From: Ichthyophonus hoferi
Lineage: Eukaryota > Opisthokonta > Ichthyosporea > Ichthyophonida > Ichthyophonidae
Direction: 5' to 3'
Assembly: GCA_002751075.1 (NCBI GenBank)
Contig: NAOQ01000189.1
Coordinates: forward strand, 10,133-24,138
Length of the DNA: 14,006 bases
Shown piece after piece: positions 1-7,465 of this stretch. The notes under the pieces were generated by a model. It did no database searches and was not told the origin of the DNA. It saw only the letters and a list, made by a program, of their open reading frames with translations. The translations under genes were made by a program, and so were the position numbers. Position 1 is the first letter of the stretch, and each line of letters begins with the position of its first letter.

Positions 1-203
1 AAACACAGCAGTATACAATATGTTATAAATATAAAAAATATATAATATTACTACCTATGCATATAGTTACAGAGTAAAGAATGGATATAATTTTCAACAG
101 AGAAAATAAACATCACATAAAAACGAAATCGAGAGAGAAAATAAAAAATAAAATGTTGAAAAAAAGTATGCAATATTATGTCAATATTACGTATAATACT
201 TAC
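1..203 (-). other. ess2 intron 2, 5' part
   Basis: This is the start of the second ess2 intron, beginning at a strong donor (GTAAGT, 203-198) and running off the window. I see no further exon in it. On the transcript strand 90-160 is pyrimidine-rich, but no matching AG with an open frame follows. Confidence 0.7.
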
Positions 204-1712
204 TATCTCCTCCTGGGGTAGTCTTGGGTTGTTGCAACAGCACGGACCTACTATATTTGGTTGTGATAGCTCTCATTCGATCAATGTCATGGTCCTCCTC
301 TGCCTCTAAGTACTCTACCTGAGCCCTCATTTTCTTGACATGAGGAAAATAATCTCGTTCAATAATTTCTCCTACGGAATCTTCATATTGTTCTTCTTCC
401 AATATCTGAAAACAACAATAATAATATGATTAGAGCTAATGTGATAGTGTGGCAAAAGAAGAATGAGATGGGAATAGTAAAGTAGAAAAGTAGGGTCGTA
501 TTGTATTATCTTGCAGTAAGCTGTGATAAATGGTGTTGTATTGTGTTGCAGTGTTTTATGTTGTACAGTGTTCTATTATTTTGTGTTATCGTGTGCCCTG
601 TAGCGTTGTAATAAGTGGTAGTGTACTTAGTTTTATTACGGTTTATTGTACTGTATTATGTTGAATTATGCTATAGTAGATTGGGTTGTATCATCTGGAA
701 TTTTGTTCTAATATAATGTCTTATGTATTATTATATATATACTCTGATGCACTATATTGCACTGCTGCAGATTCAAGAACCCTAAATTATATGATATTGT
801 ACCGTTATGATAGTTTAAATTATTATATTATATTTTAATGTATTGAATTTCATTTCTAGGTACTGTATTGTGTTTTCGTTAATATTATTTTATATTGTAT
901 TGTACTTTTATTTGTTGATTAAATATTCCCTTGCGCTAAAGCATTGAAATTTATATTATGGCTTATCCTGTGGCAACCATTTAATATAACATCATATAAC
1001 ATGCTATTGCACTATAATACACTATAATTTCTATTGTAAGATATCTTGTTGTAACTATCATGCGGTCCTTAAAATCTAGTTTTTTCATAATTCACACTTC
1101 CATCTAAAGATTTATATATAGTTACACTTTTCCGGTTAGTCCTAAATATATTATATTATATTGTATTGTATTGACGATATAATATGATACTATATTATAG
1201 TATGCTATAGTACATTATATCATATTATATTATGATACTATATTATAGTATGCTATAGTACATTATATCATATTATATTATGATATGTTATTTTGTACCA
1301 TATTAAACTATATTATATTATATTACTTGTATTGTAGTTTCTTGCATTATATAGTATTTTAAAGTATTGTATCTTATGGTACCGCATGAAGTTTTGTAAT
1401 GTATTGCATTGTGATATTATACTGAAATCTATTATAGGTCTCTCTTGAAACAGGTGGGTGATTGTTTGGTATATATATCTGTTGGCTTCCAAACATGCAT
1501 GCATACATGCATGAAAGCTTGCACATACATACCCTCTTGCTAGCTACAGCTGCTGAGGGAAGGGGCAAATCGGCCGCCGAAATAAGAGCACCAACAGTGC
1601 CAGGTGCATATACTGGTTTCAATACTATATCACTTCCTAAAGATCTTAATCCCACCACCCCTTTAGTAGAATCAGAAGAAACTAACCATTTCTTTTTATC
1701 ATGTTCCGTCAT
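204..1712 (-). CDS. ess2: ESS2/DGCR14 splicing factor, first two coding exons (5' part of gene)
   Basis: ESS2 (DGCR14, Es2) is a nuclear protein associated with the late spliceosome. Exon 1 is 1712-1533 (60 codons, ATG at 1712) and ends AGG|GTATGT. Exon 2 is 405-204 (67 codons plus one base), entered by TTTTCAG|ATA and left at GATA|GTAAGT. The 1533/405 junction is in phase 0 and reads SKR-ILEEEQYED. Residues 61-110 carry the family's N-terminal block: an acidic EEEQYED, then RDYFPHVKK, then AQVEYLEAEE and DRMRAI. These match, from memory, the human run with RDFFPDVEK, QKEYLEAEE and ERMR. Residues 1-60 are poorly conserved, as expected for this family. ESS2 is usually about 400-500 residues, so about a quarter is present; exon 2 ends in phase 1 and the gene continues beyond base 1. 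The intron between the exons is 1127 bp. Identity is confident; the exact start less so. Confidence 0.9.
480..1420. repeat. degenerate T/G-rich pentamer-like simple repeat in ess2 intron 1
   Basis: Motifs such as TTGTATTGTGTTG, TGTATTATG and TTGTATTGTATTG recur across almost 1 kb. The plus strand is rich in T and G and poor in C, so the ess2 transcript is A/C-rich here. The unit looks like a decayed pentamer (TTGTA/TGTAT). Boundaries are approximate. Confidence 0.55.
1183..1285. repeat. exact 48-bp tandem duplication (2.15 copies)
   Basis: Bases 1183-1230 and 1231-1278 are identical over 48 bp, and a third copy starts (1279-1285) before diverging. Each unit is itself an imperfect inverted repeat: it begins near AATATGATA and closes with TATCATATT. 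Perfect identity points to a recent duplication. It lies within ess2 intron 1. Confidence 0.9.
1494..1511 (-). promoter_or_regulatory. cluster of three TGCATG motifs behind the ess2 exon 1 donor
   Basis: On the transcript strand TGCATG occurs at 1499-1494, 1503-1498 and 1511-1506, which is 21-38 nt into the intron. UGCAUG is the binding site of RBFOX splicing regulators in animals, often placed downstream of regulated exons. The motif is palindromic and the stretch could also be a short TGCA microsatellite, so function is inferred. Confidence 0.35.
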
Positions 1713-1915
1713 TTTTATTAAAGTGTATAAAACATAACAAAAAATACGGATAATAACCAGCCTGATTTTATAAAGTTGTTTATAGTTGAAATTTAATAAA
1801 GGCTGTATAAAGTAAATTAATGTATAGCTATAAGCCTATACCATAATAATGGTAAGGTTGGAGTGGCCTGCTCGAAGCAAGATCAAGTATTAATAAGGAG
1901 CTTGTATATGATTAC

Positions 1916-1937
1916 ATATATATATATATATATATAT
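1916..1937. repeat. (AT)11 microsatellite
   Basis: An uninterrupted AT dinucleotide run about 200 bp upstream of the ess2 start codon, likely length-variable. Confidence 0.9.
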
Positions 1938-1998
1938 TATAATATATGGTCAAGCGTTTAGGTATTTACCTGCACTTTTTAGTTTTTCATAACATTAC

Positions 1999-2013
1999 GC
2001 GTCATTATGACGC
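1999..2013. promoter_or_regulatory. perfect palindrome with two inverted TGACG half-sites
   Basis: GCGTCAT-T-ATGACGC is a perfect inverted repeat with 7-bp arms and a 1-bp centre. Each arm carries TGACG/CGTCA, the half-site of CREB/ATF-type bZIP factors. It lies 287 bp upstream of the ess2 ATG and is GC-richer than its surroundings, which suits a promoter element. Binding is inferred. Confidence 0.4.
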
Positions 2014-2043
2014 CATGATAAGGTAGCGGTTACATATCCAAAA

Positions 2044-2062
2044 AATACCCCTAGGGTATTTA
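2044..2062. repeat. perfect inverted repeat, 8-bp arms
   Basis: AAATACCC-CTA-GGGTATTT is a perfect inverted repeat with a 3-base centre, 31 bp from the TGACG palindrome. It could be a dimer-binding site in the ess2 upstream region or a small hairpin. No family is assigned. Confidence 0.5.
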
Positions 2063-2729
2063 TAGACCTTATGCATATTCTACGAAGCTCTTGTATAATA
2101 TAATTGTATCCTAAGTAGTAGATTGATTTAGTTGCTTAAGTCAAGGTATACTATGTAATGTGTATAATGCCTATTTGAAAATATTAATTATAGTCTGTGT
2201 TGTAGTTATTACCTCGAATGGCAGCCGACGATTGCAAGCAGAGAATCAAATAAGAGAAAATTATCTAGATTTATTTATAGACGATTTGACAATCTAAGTA
2301 TTAATTAATTGATTAATTGGCATAAGTAATACTGAACTTTTAGTCTCGTCAAAGAAAAAACCCATAAATTCACAAGATATAGTGTAATCTATATAGACCA
2401 ATTAACAACTTGGTGTAAATTAATTATAACTAACTATTTTGGCCTATGTTTGATCAGTTGCTAGTTTGGCAATGTGTTTAATGAATATAAAAACTTGATG
2501 AGAACATAGAGTGTGGCAGAAAAACTTTAGCACATGACTCAAATTAGAAAGATTCCCAATTATACCTGTTGGGAAGGATTAGGAATGTATAGCTAGACCT
2601 AGATAATGGAAACTGTAAAAGATAAAGAAGTAGATATGATAATAAAGGTAAGAAAAAGTAATGATTAGGTGGACTTGTTACCAGGAAACACATGGAAGGG
2701 AATCAGACTAGAATATAGGGTATAGTGAA

Positions 2730-3038
2730 ATGGGACATAGACAATTATTAGCATATGATAAATTGAAGTGGATGTCCTACTTGAGGTGCCATTATGGAGC
2801 CAAATATTTGTATTTTTTAAATTTGATCGTTGATATTTCTGAACTAACGTTAGTAATAGCTGATTGGCTTAATTTATTTTCTATAGAAGGCAATGTTGAG
2901 ACAGGTATCTCGGCTCAACAGTGCTTACGGCAGTGTGTACAATCCATAGGTGTGTTATTACTATACGAGTATTTTATCTTTTCGCCAGTGGACCGTATCT
3001 TTGTGAAAGCCCTTGTCGAATGGCCGGGTCCTCATTAA
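2730..3038 (+). CDS. hypothetical 102-residue ORF, possible terminal exon
   Basis: I do not recognise this product. The frame opens at an ATG in good context (GTGAAATGG) and gives 102 residues before the TAA at 3036-3038. It has hydrophobic stretches near residues 27-36, 40-52 and 74-86. Base composition rises to about 45% GC only in the second half (2888-3038), which follows an acceptor-like TTATTTTCTATAG. The real unit may therefore be a terminal exon entered in phase 1, encoding from about EGNVETG to EWPGPH. No upstream exon that fits and no AATAAA just downstream were found. An open frame of this length is not rare by chance in DNA this AT-rich. It is the only plus-strand candidate in the window. 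Confidence 0.25.
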   Translation: MGHRQLLAYDKLKWMSYLRCHYGAKYLYFLNLIVDISELTLVIADWLNLFSIEGNVETGISAQQCLRQCVQSIGVLLLYEYFIFSPVDRIFVKALVEWPGPH

Positions 3039-3041
3039 TTA

Positions 3042-4047
3042 TTTTATTTTTCATTTATACTCCTCACATCCTATCGTGCTAGTCAGTGGCTACTCCAACT
3101 GCCTAAAGGACAAAGACACCAGAATTATCTGATCTTATCTCGATACTCAAATACTCGTTCTAGATGGCAAATTAACTAATTTCGTCATTATTGCAAATGC
3201 TTACATTAGAACGTATTGATAAGATGCAATCTTATTATACTGAAATATGTGTTCGCTCACTCGCAGTTATCGATCTTATAATATGTAATGATGTAAGTAA
3301 GACACGTGGTACACTCATAAAACCATGTCTAATAACTTGAGAGTGAATACTTATTTCTATTTTAAGGCAGTAACTGAATTAGATTTACTGAATACCAAGC
3401 AGTCTTCTCTACACTTTACAAGTGTAACTACTTAGATATTTGATTATGAATATTTAAATTTGGCTTTACTGGATTTCACATTCTATGACTTATCCTTACG
3501 ACACAGTCGAAGGAAGATCATGGTAGCTTGGGTAGGAAAAAGATATACAAGATGTGTACTAAGGAAATCAGAGATTCGATATTTGTTAGTATTTGTCTAT
3601 TACAATTACGTAATCCATTAATCAGTTATTGAAAGTTGTACTTCCAGCCATGCGCGCCTCTATTTATGTTTGATCCGCCATACAGATAATCTAGTGGGTA
3701 CTCCTTAACGATAGTAGGTAATAGGCTAATTCTCTCCACTACTGAAAATAATTTTATGTCTTCCAAGACCACACAAAATCGATATATTATGCTAAATCGT
3801 CGCTATAGTAGTACTCGACAGGAAATCACGATCAAAATGTAACGTCAAAAAACACTATAAATATGTATTTTCTTGGTCTAATTGGTTCTAGGATTGCGTT
3901 CACAATTAACGAAATGCAAAGCTGAAATTAGATATCCAGTTGAACCCCTTATATCGTTACTGTATACTACTAATAAACACTAACTGTCCGTCGCTGTTTC
4001 TTTTTATAATTAATATTAGAAATAGAAGTAGCATCTGTTGTACTGAA
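3042..4047. other. spacer with no supported gene
   Basis: About 1 kb of slightly less AT-rich sequence without a convincing gene. One minus-strand segment, about 3920-3833, follows a good acceptor (CTAATTTCAG) and stays open for some 29 codons (LCISLIVNAILEP...). It could be a downstream exon of the 4176-4048 ORF in phase 0, but nothing else supports it. Confidence 0.4.
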
Positions 4048-4176
4048 TTATATTTGATTTACAGAGTGCCTATCCTCAAGTTGTTCTAAGTAGTTATCAA
4101 TAGGTAAAGGAAAAGTTAAGACCTTTCTGAGTTCTGCCTGTAGAGTACATAAATGTTCTGAATTCAGATCTTTCAT
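4048..4176 (-). CDS. hypothetical 42-residue ORF or exon
   Basis: I do not recognise this product. Starting at the ATG at 4176 the frame encodes 42 residues: MKDLNSEHLC at the start, AELRKVLTFPLPIDNY in the middle and LEQLEDRHSVNQI at the end. It is hydrophilic and helix-prone, and its codons are unlike random AT-rich sequence. A good acceptor, TGTACTCTACAG, lies inside it (exon from 4137), and a donor-like TCT|GTAAAT comes just before the stop. So this may be an internal exon of a longer minus-strand gene rather than a complete one. A phase-0 join from the upstream exon at 5292-5056 would need a donor inside that exon, which I consider less likely. Confidence 0.3.
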   Translation of the reverse strand: MKDLNSEHLCTLQAELRKVLTFPLPIDNYLEQLEDRHSVNQI

Positions 4177-5055
4177 AATTCATACTTTGCAATGTGCAAT
4201 ACAAGCAATAACTATAATCTAAACCACTAGTATTGTAGATGGGCAAAACAAAAGTATTTTCTAATGGTTTAACCGTACCTGAATTGACTAGTTGGCCTTC
4301 TAGTAAATAATCCGTATGATAACAATAATAAAGGGTAGTGTACTAAGCGTGGTAAAAAAATTGATTACAACAAATAAGGTATCTATATTATTACATTTAA
4401 ATATATTATCTAGTTGCCTACAAAAAATATAAATAGGAGTATATAATAATTTTAATATTTGTTTTTAAACCCAGCTTATTTTCACTATGGCGCTAATTAA
4501 ATTTCACATACCGTCTATCTATACTAGTGTCAATAAAAAGCTATTATCGTAAGGAAAACCCTGTAGTTTAGGTTGTAGAGGCCATCCATCATAAAGATAT
4601 TAGTGAAATAAACACATCTTGAGAGCTTCGACTTTTTTTGTCACACTCCGCCTTTTAAGTTTTTCTAACGTGAAAATAAAACTTACTCTTAAGAAAGAGA
4701 AAAAAAATCAACTTTCTGGCTTTGGTTACGTTGTCTTTCGACTTTATTTTAAAATAATGACAATTCCACTTTATAGTTACATAGCCTTTCGACTTTATTT
4801 TAAAATAATAATAATTCCACTTTATACTATCATATATATTCGGTATGATAGATGCTTCGAAAAGCTTTTTTATTTTCAACGGGAGTTTTTCTATTAAAAG
4901 CTTACGACTTTGGACACTTTTCCAAAGAAATGTTCATTCGTTCTACGTTATTGTCAGCATACTTCAAAGCTCCAAATTAATGTGCATTGAACTATGTTTG
5001 CCTTATTATATATAAGGATTGATATGTGAAGCAGTTTGAGGCATGTTGTCCAAGC
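4177..5055. other. spacer with a 51-bp duplication; no supported gene
   Basis: An AT-rich stretch. Its long open frames on both strands (4619-4897) come from the 51-bp duplication, which is a multiple of three, and low-complexity T/A runs. A minus-strand AATAAA (4874-4869) lies 182 bp past the stop of the 5292-5056 gene and is a reasonable poly(A) signal for it. Confidence 0.5.
4724..4825. repeat. 51-bp tandem duplication, about 88% identical
   Basis: Copy 1 is 4724-4774 and copy 2 is 4775-4825. They share the core TTTCGACTTTATTTTAAAAT and the ending ATTCCACTTTAT, and differ at about six positions. The divergence makes it older than the exact 48-bp duplication in ess2 intron 1. Confidence 0.9.
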
Positions 5056-5292
5056 CTAAAATTGCACATTGCTGTCTTGGTTAGCCCTATAGGTGTCCTG
5101 CTTCATCCCAGGGGCTTCTGGATGGGTAGAGTCTACCATTTTGTGTGCAGCAACAAGACGAGCGGAAATGGCATCCATTTCAGCAAAAGTAGGTTCCAGT
5201 AATTCAGAGGCTATTTTCACTGTTGATAAAACTGCGGCACGAGCAACGGGGGCACCAGCAACACGAAACATAGACTTATATAATTGAGACAT
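5056..5292 (-). CDS. small, probably mitochondrial protein (78 residues), weak ATP synthase subunit g resemblance
   Basis: This is a complete single-exon ORF with ATG at 5292 and TAG at 5058-5056. The first 29 residues have K and R but no D or E (MSQLYKSMFRVAGAPVARAA), typical of a mitochondrial targeting sequence. Residues 30-41, ELLEPTFAEMDA, align without gaps to the ELxPPTPAExPA motif of ATP synthase subunit g as I remember it. The C-terminal transmembrane part of subunit g (ending near GExIGKR) is missing; the tail is instead hydrophilic (VDSTHPEAPGMKQDTY). So either this is a different small mitochondrial protein or the likeness is chance. About 45% GC across the ORF, a promoter with TATA and three CCAAT boxes directly upstream, and an AATAAA 182 bp downstream support a real gene. 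Function is unassigned. Confidence 0.6.
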   Translation of the reverse strand: MSQLYKSMFRVAGAPVARAAVLSTVKIASELLEPTFAEMDAISARLVAAHKMVDSTHPEAPGMKQDTYRANQDSNVQF

Positions 5293-5390
5293 TAGAAAGT
5301 TGATAACTCTGACCGAGTTTTAATTTTTACAAGGAGTAGTAGCAACTAAAAAACTCTGAAGGCAAGTATATTGGCAACCGGTGGCTCGCT

Positions 5391-5497
5391 ATTATATAGC
5401 AATAATCTCGTTGCACTCGACCTCTTTGATTGGCTAAAAAACATTGACTAATTGGCCTGGTTTACTGAGATGATATCTGTTCCCAGCTTTCTATTGG
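5391..5497 (-). promoter_or_regulatory. TATA plus triple CCAAT promoter of the 5292-5056 gene
   Basis: On the minus strand a TATATAAT box lies at 5398-5391, about 100 bp upstream of the ATG. Three CCAAT boxes follow further upstream at 5433-5429, 5455-5451 and 5497-5493, all in the same orientation. Spacing is typical of NF-Y-driven housekeeping promoters. The predicted start site near 5365 would give a leader of about 70 nt. Confidence 0.6.
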
Positions 5498-5534
5498 CCA
5501 AGAAGATCCCAGACGAACGATACTTAATATACTA

Positions 5535-5693
5535 TAGATCATATTTGTTTTTGTTTTTTTGTTTTTTTTTAGTTATTTTATTTTTAGCTTCCGTGTAATT
5601 ATCCAAATGATTTCTAAAAAAAAATATTTTTAAAAAATTTATTGCAAGAAAAAAAATTAGAATTATTATTACGATTAAAAATCACGACTTTTC
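5535..5693. other. T- and A-rich spacer
   Basis: Homopolymeric T/G and A/T runs (for example 5545-5570 and 5615-5640) separate the promoter of the mitochondrial-like gene from the end of the next candidate upstream. No gene is seen. Confidence 0.5.
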
Positions 5694-6338
5694 TTAAGAT
5701 GTATGGTATGGGACGTATTGATACATATCATATTTTTCACGCGGAATGTGCTCAACACAATTCGACTGTGTTCTGTAGCGCGTGTTAAACAGGTGTCAAT
5801 GTCCTCTGTTATAAGATCTTAAATATCACTGATATATAACCGCCAAATGGCCTAGAAGGTAGGGCCGATTGCAAATATACTAGTGGTGAATGAAGTTTCA
5901 ATTCCGTAATTTTTGGCCACTCAGAGACCAACTTACATCTCGTGATCGGATCTTATTATACCACATTAGAATGAATGAAACAGAAACATTCATTCGGAAG
6001 GATCTGAAACAAATAAAGAAATACTTTAAACGTTTATAAATAATCCTAGAGGCATCATAAAGATAATGAAAATTCGATCACAAATACTAGTTATGATGGA
6101 ACTTACTGTTCATCAATCCCTTAATTTGTGACCAGTAAGACCAATTTATATACCTGACCCCTTTATACTTAATTGGAATAAATTTTTTGTTCGGCCATAC
6201 TCGAAGAGTGTCAAAGTTAAAGAAAAATTTACGTAAATAATTATCAGTTTCAATTGAAATATGGAACATTCTTGGAATTCCCAAAAATGGTAAATTTTCG
6301 ATCAGAACGTGATTAGTTAAAATTGACAATCTTGATTG
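5694..6338 (-). CDS. candidate compact spliced gene of unknown function (5' incomplete)
   Basis: I do not recognise this product. Three segments join in one frame. The first (open from 6338, ends 6154 at GTCAG|GTATAT, phase 2) contains MFHISIETDNYLRKF and LRVWPNKKFIPIKYKG. The second is 6003-5937 (67 nt), between a very strong acceptor (TTTATTTGTTTCAG) and donor (GAT|GTAAGT), reading SFRMNVSVSFILMWY and NKIRSRD. The third is 5765-5694, entered at AACACAG|TCG in phase 0, reading SNCVEHIPREKYDMYQ and ending YHTS-stop. Introns are 150 and 171 bp. The 5' start is not found. The third segment is also open in another frame (LITEDIDTCLTRATEHSR...), so its phase is uncertain. A longer minus-strand stretch reaching 6497 looks protein-like but is interrupted, so this could instead be a decayed gene. 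Confidence 0.3.
5738..5784. repeat. imperfect inverted repeat at a predicted 3' splice site
   Basis: CACGCG (5738-5743) pairs with CGCGTG (5779-5784), and AACACA (5754-5759) with TGTGTT (5767-5772). Unpaired bases separate the two stem parts. The inner stem covers the predicted acceptor at 5767-5766. Confidence 0.45.
5969..5995. repeat. perfect 9-bp inverted repeat inside a predicted exon
   Basis: GAATGAATG (5969-5977) and CATTCATTC (5987-5995) are exact reverse complements around a 9-base centre. The whole structure sits inside the 67-nt predicted exon 6003-5937. Confidence 0.7.
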
Positions 6339-6588
6339 TTATTTTGCGAAGTGCGTAAGGAATCTTGACTAGGCAAGGGCAATTTGTCGATATATATTCC
6401 CATGCCTGATAAGACCTTGGAAATATTCATAATCACGCAATTGTTGGACCGGTACTTTGCCGAACCAAGGCATCTTAAGTCCATTTGGCTTTTCGCTTTA
6501 TATAAAGTATAAGCCTTTATATATAAATTAAAACGTCTATCTATATCTCTCTTATCTTATTAATTAAGTTACCATTAAGTAATTACAG

Positions 6589-7237
6589 TTAACGAAAGCC
6601 GTATTTCGCATTTTCCAGTCTGCATAGACATTGTCCAAGACACTCGAAATAACCATTCACAATAAAGGTTAGTTTGCAGCTACAATAGTGTCCATCTGAA
6701 AAAACATATTTTATTGGACCAATTAGATGCACTTAAAACACCACAAGCCAATAGAATATGATCTAGTAATATACCATTGAAACTATCCCACGTGTTGTCG
6801 CCACTTATAAAATAGTGTTTAAACAGGAATATTTAATTAGTTTAGGCTTTTCTTTATATAGCTGTAATCATTTAATATTATTAGCAATTAATATTACATA
6901 CGTAATCTAGACAAAATAGCTAGTACAATCTATTGGTGTTAAATGCCAATTCAAGATGATTGTTCAAAATTAAACCAGCCAATGGCATAGGTCCGGCGAT
7001 TATATTCTATCTCACGTTTTGAATCCAGATAAGTCATTGCCTAGGTATCTTGCTTAAAGCCAATCCAGCCGGTTTTACCAGTGACTTTACAGTCCTGCAA
7101 CCATTAGGGAGAGTTGTAGCAGTAAATATTTGTGTCGAGACAACAACACACTCACCTGGGCATGAGTCAAACCTGATTTTCCTAGTGCAGCTTCCTAGTC
7201 TTATCACCGTATTAGTCATCATGTTATGCTTTTTCAT
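6589..7237 (-). CDS. small cysteine-rich protein, two exons, 62 residues, unknown function
   Basis: Exon 1 is 7237-7156, ending CCAG|GTGAGT in phase 1. Exon 2 is 6695-6589, entered at TATGTTTTTTCAG|ATGG and ending in TAA. The 460-bp intron has near-consensus sites at both ends, and the join keeps one frame of 63 codons. The product has seven cysteines in its last 46 residues: GSC (17), DSC (26), YCSC (32, 34), FEC (46), GQC (50) and LC (52), spaced C-x8-C-x5-C-x-C-x11-C-x3-C-x-C. It looks like a disulfide-rich secreted domain, but I cannot place it in a family. The ATG directly follows an acceptor-like TTTTATCAG, so residue 1 may be internal. An upstream exon, perhaps the signal-peptide ORF at 7606, would supply the secretion signal and an eighth cysteine. 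The opposite strand is also open across exon 1. Confidence 0.4.
6713..6812. promoter_or_regulatory. promoter-like cluster (CCAAT, E-box, TATA) inside the cysteine-rich gene's intron
   Basis: ATTGGACCAAT (6713-6723) is a symmetrical double CCAAT box. A second CCAAT follows at 6748-6752, an E-box CACGTG at 6789-6794 and TATAAAA at 6806-6812, all in order on the plus strand. No plus-strand coding exon with an ATG follows, so this may be chance or the promoter of a non-coding transcript. Confidence 0.25.
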
Positions 7238-7465
7238 CTGATAAAATCATTTAAATATTTGTACTCCGTTAAACTCTAATTATTCTCTTTTACTCTTCAC
7301 TCCTAGATTTAATGCTGACAAATGGAAATGACGAGTTAAAACACTATTATAAATAGATTTAATTATATACATACAATCATAGGTCGATTTAAAATATATT
7401 CTTTGTTTCTAAATATGGTCGTGGATGACAATAAATAATTATGCCACTAATATATTGAGATACTT

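Larger units (their letters stand above)
406..1532 (-). other. ess2 intron 1
   Basis: The 1127-bp intron is bounded by GTATGT (1532-1527) and TTTTCAG (412-406, minus strand). It is mostly simple sequence: a degenerate TATTG/TGTAT-type repeat on the plus strand across about 480-1420, an exact 48-bp tandem duplication near its middle, and three overlapping TGCATG motifs just behind the donor. No other gene is visible inside it. Confidence 0.8.
1713..2729. other. ess2 upstream region, no supported gene
   Basis: This holds the presumed ess2 promoter. It contains an (AT)11 run at 1916-1937, two perfect inverted repeats at 1999-2013 and 2044-2062, and otherwise AT-rich sequence. A short plus-strand start (ATG at 2219, MAADDCKQRIK then stop) and a donor-like AAAG/GTAAGA at about 2648 are present, but neither joins a convincing exon. 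Confidence 0.5.

Noticed and set aside
1462-1737. Plus-strand open frame of 91 codons opposite ess2 exon 1
   Set aside because: It is the antisense of the recognised ess2 exon, and simple ATGC repeats supply its start.
5093-5287. Plus-strand open frame opposite the 78-residue gene
   Set aside because: The promoter elements and targeting-like N-terminus fit the minus strand only.
2888-5292. ATP synthase subunit g split between the 5292-5056 ORF and the plus-strand segment 2888-3038
   Set aside because: The second segment vaguely resembles the C-terminal helix of subunit g, but the two lie on opposite strands and cannot be one transcript without a rearrangement.
7028-7241. Plus-strand exon-like frame of about 71 codons ending in a hydrophobic tail
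   Set aside because: It has a fair acceptor, but no upstream ATG exon fits. The minus strand offers two strong splice sites that join in phase.
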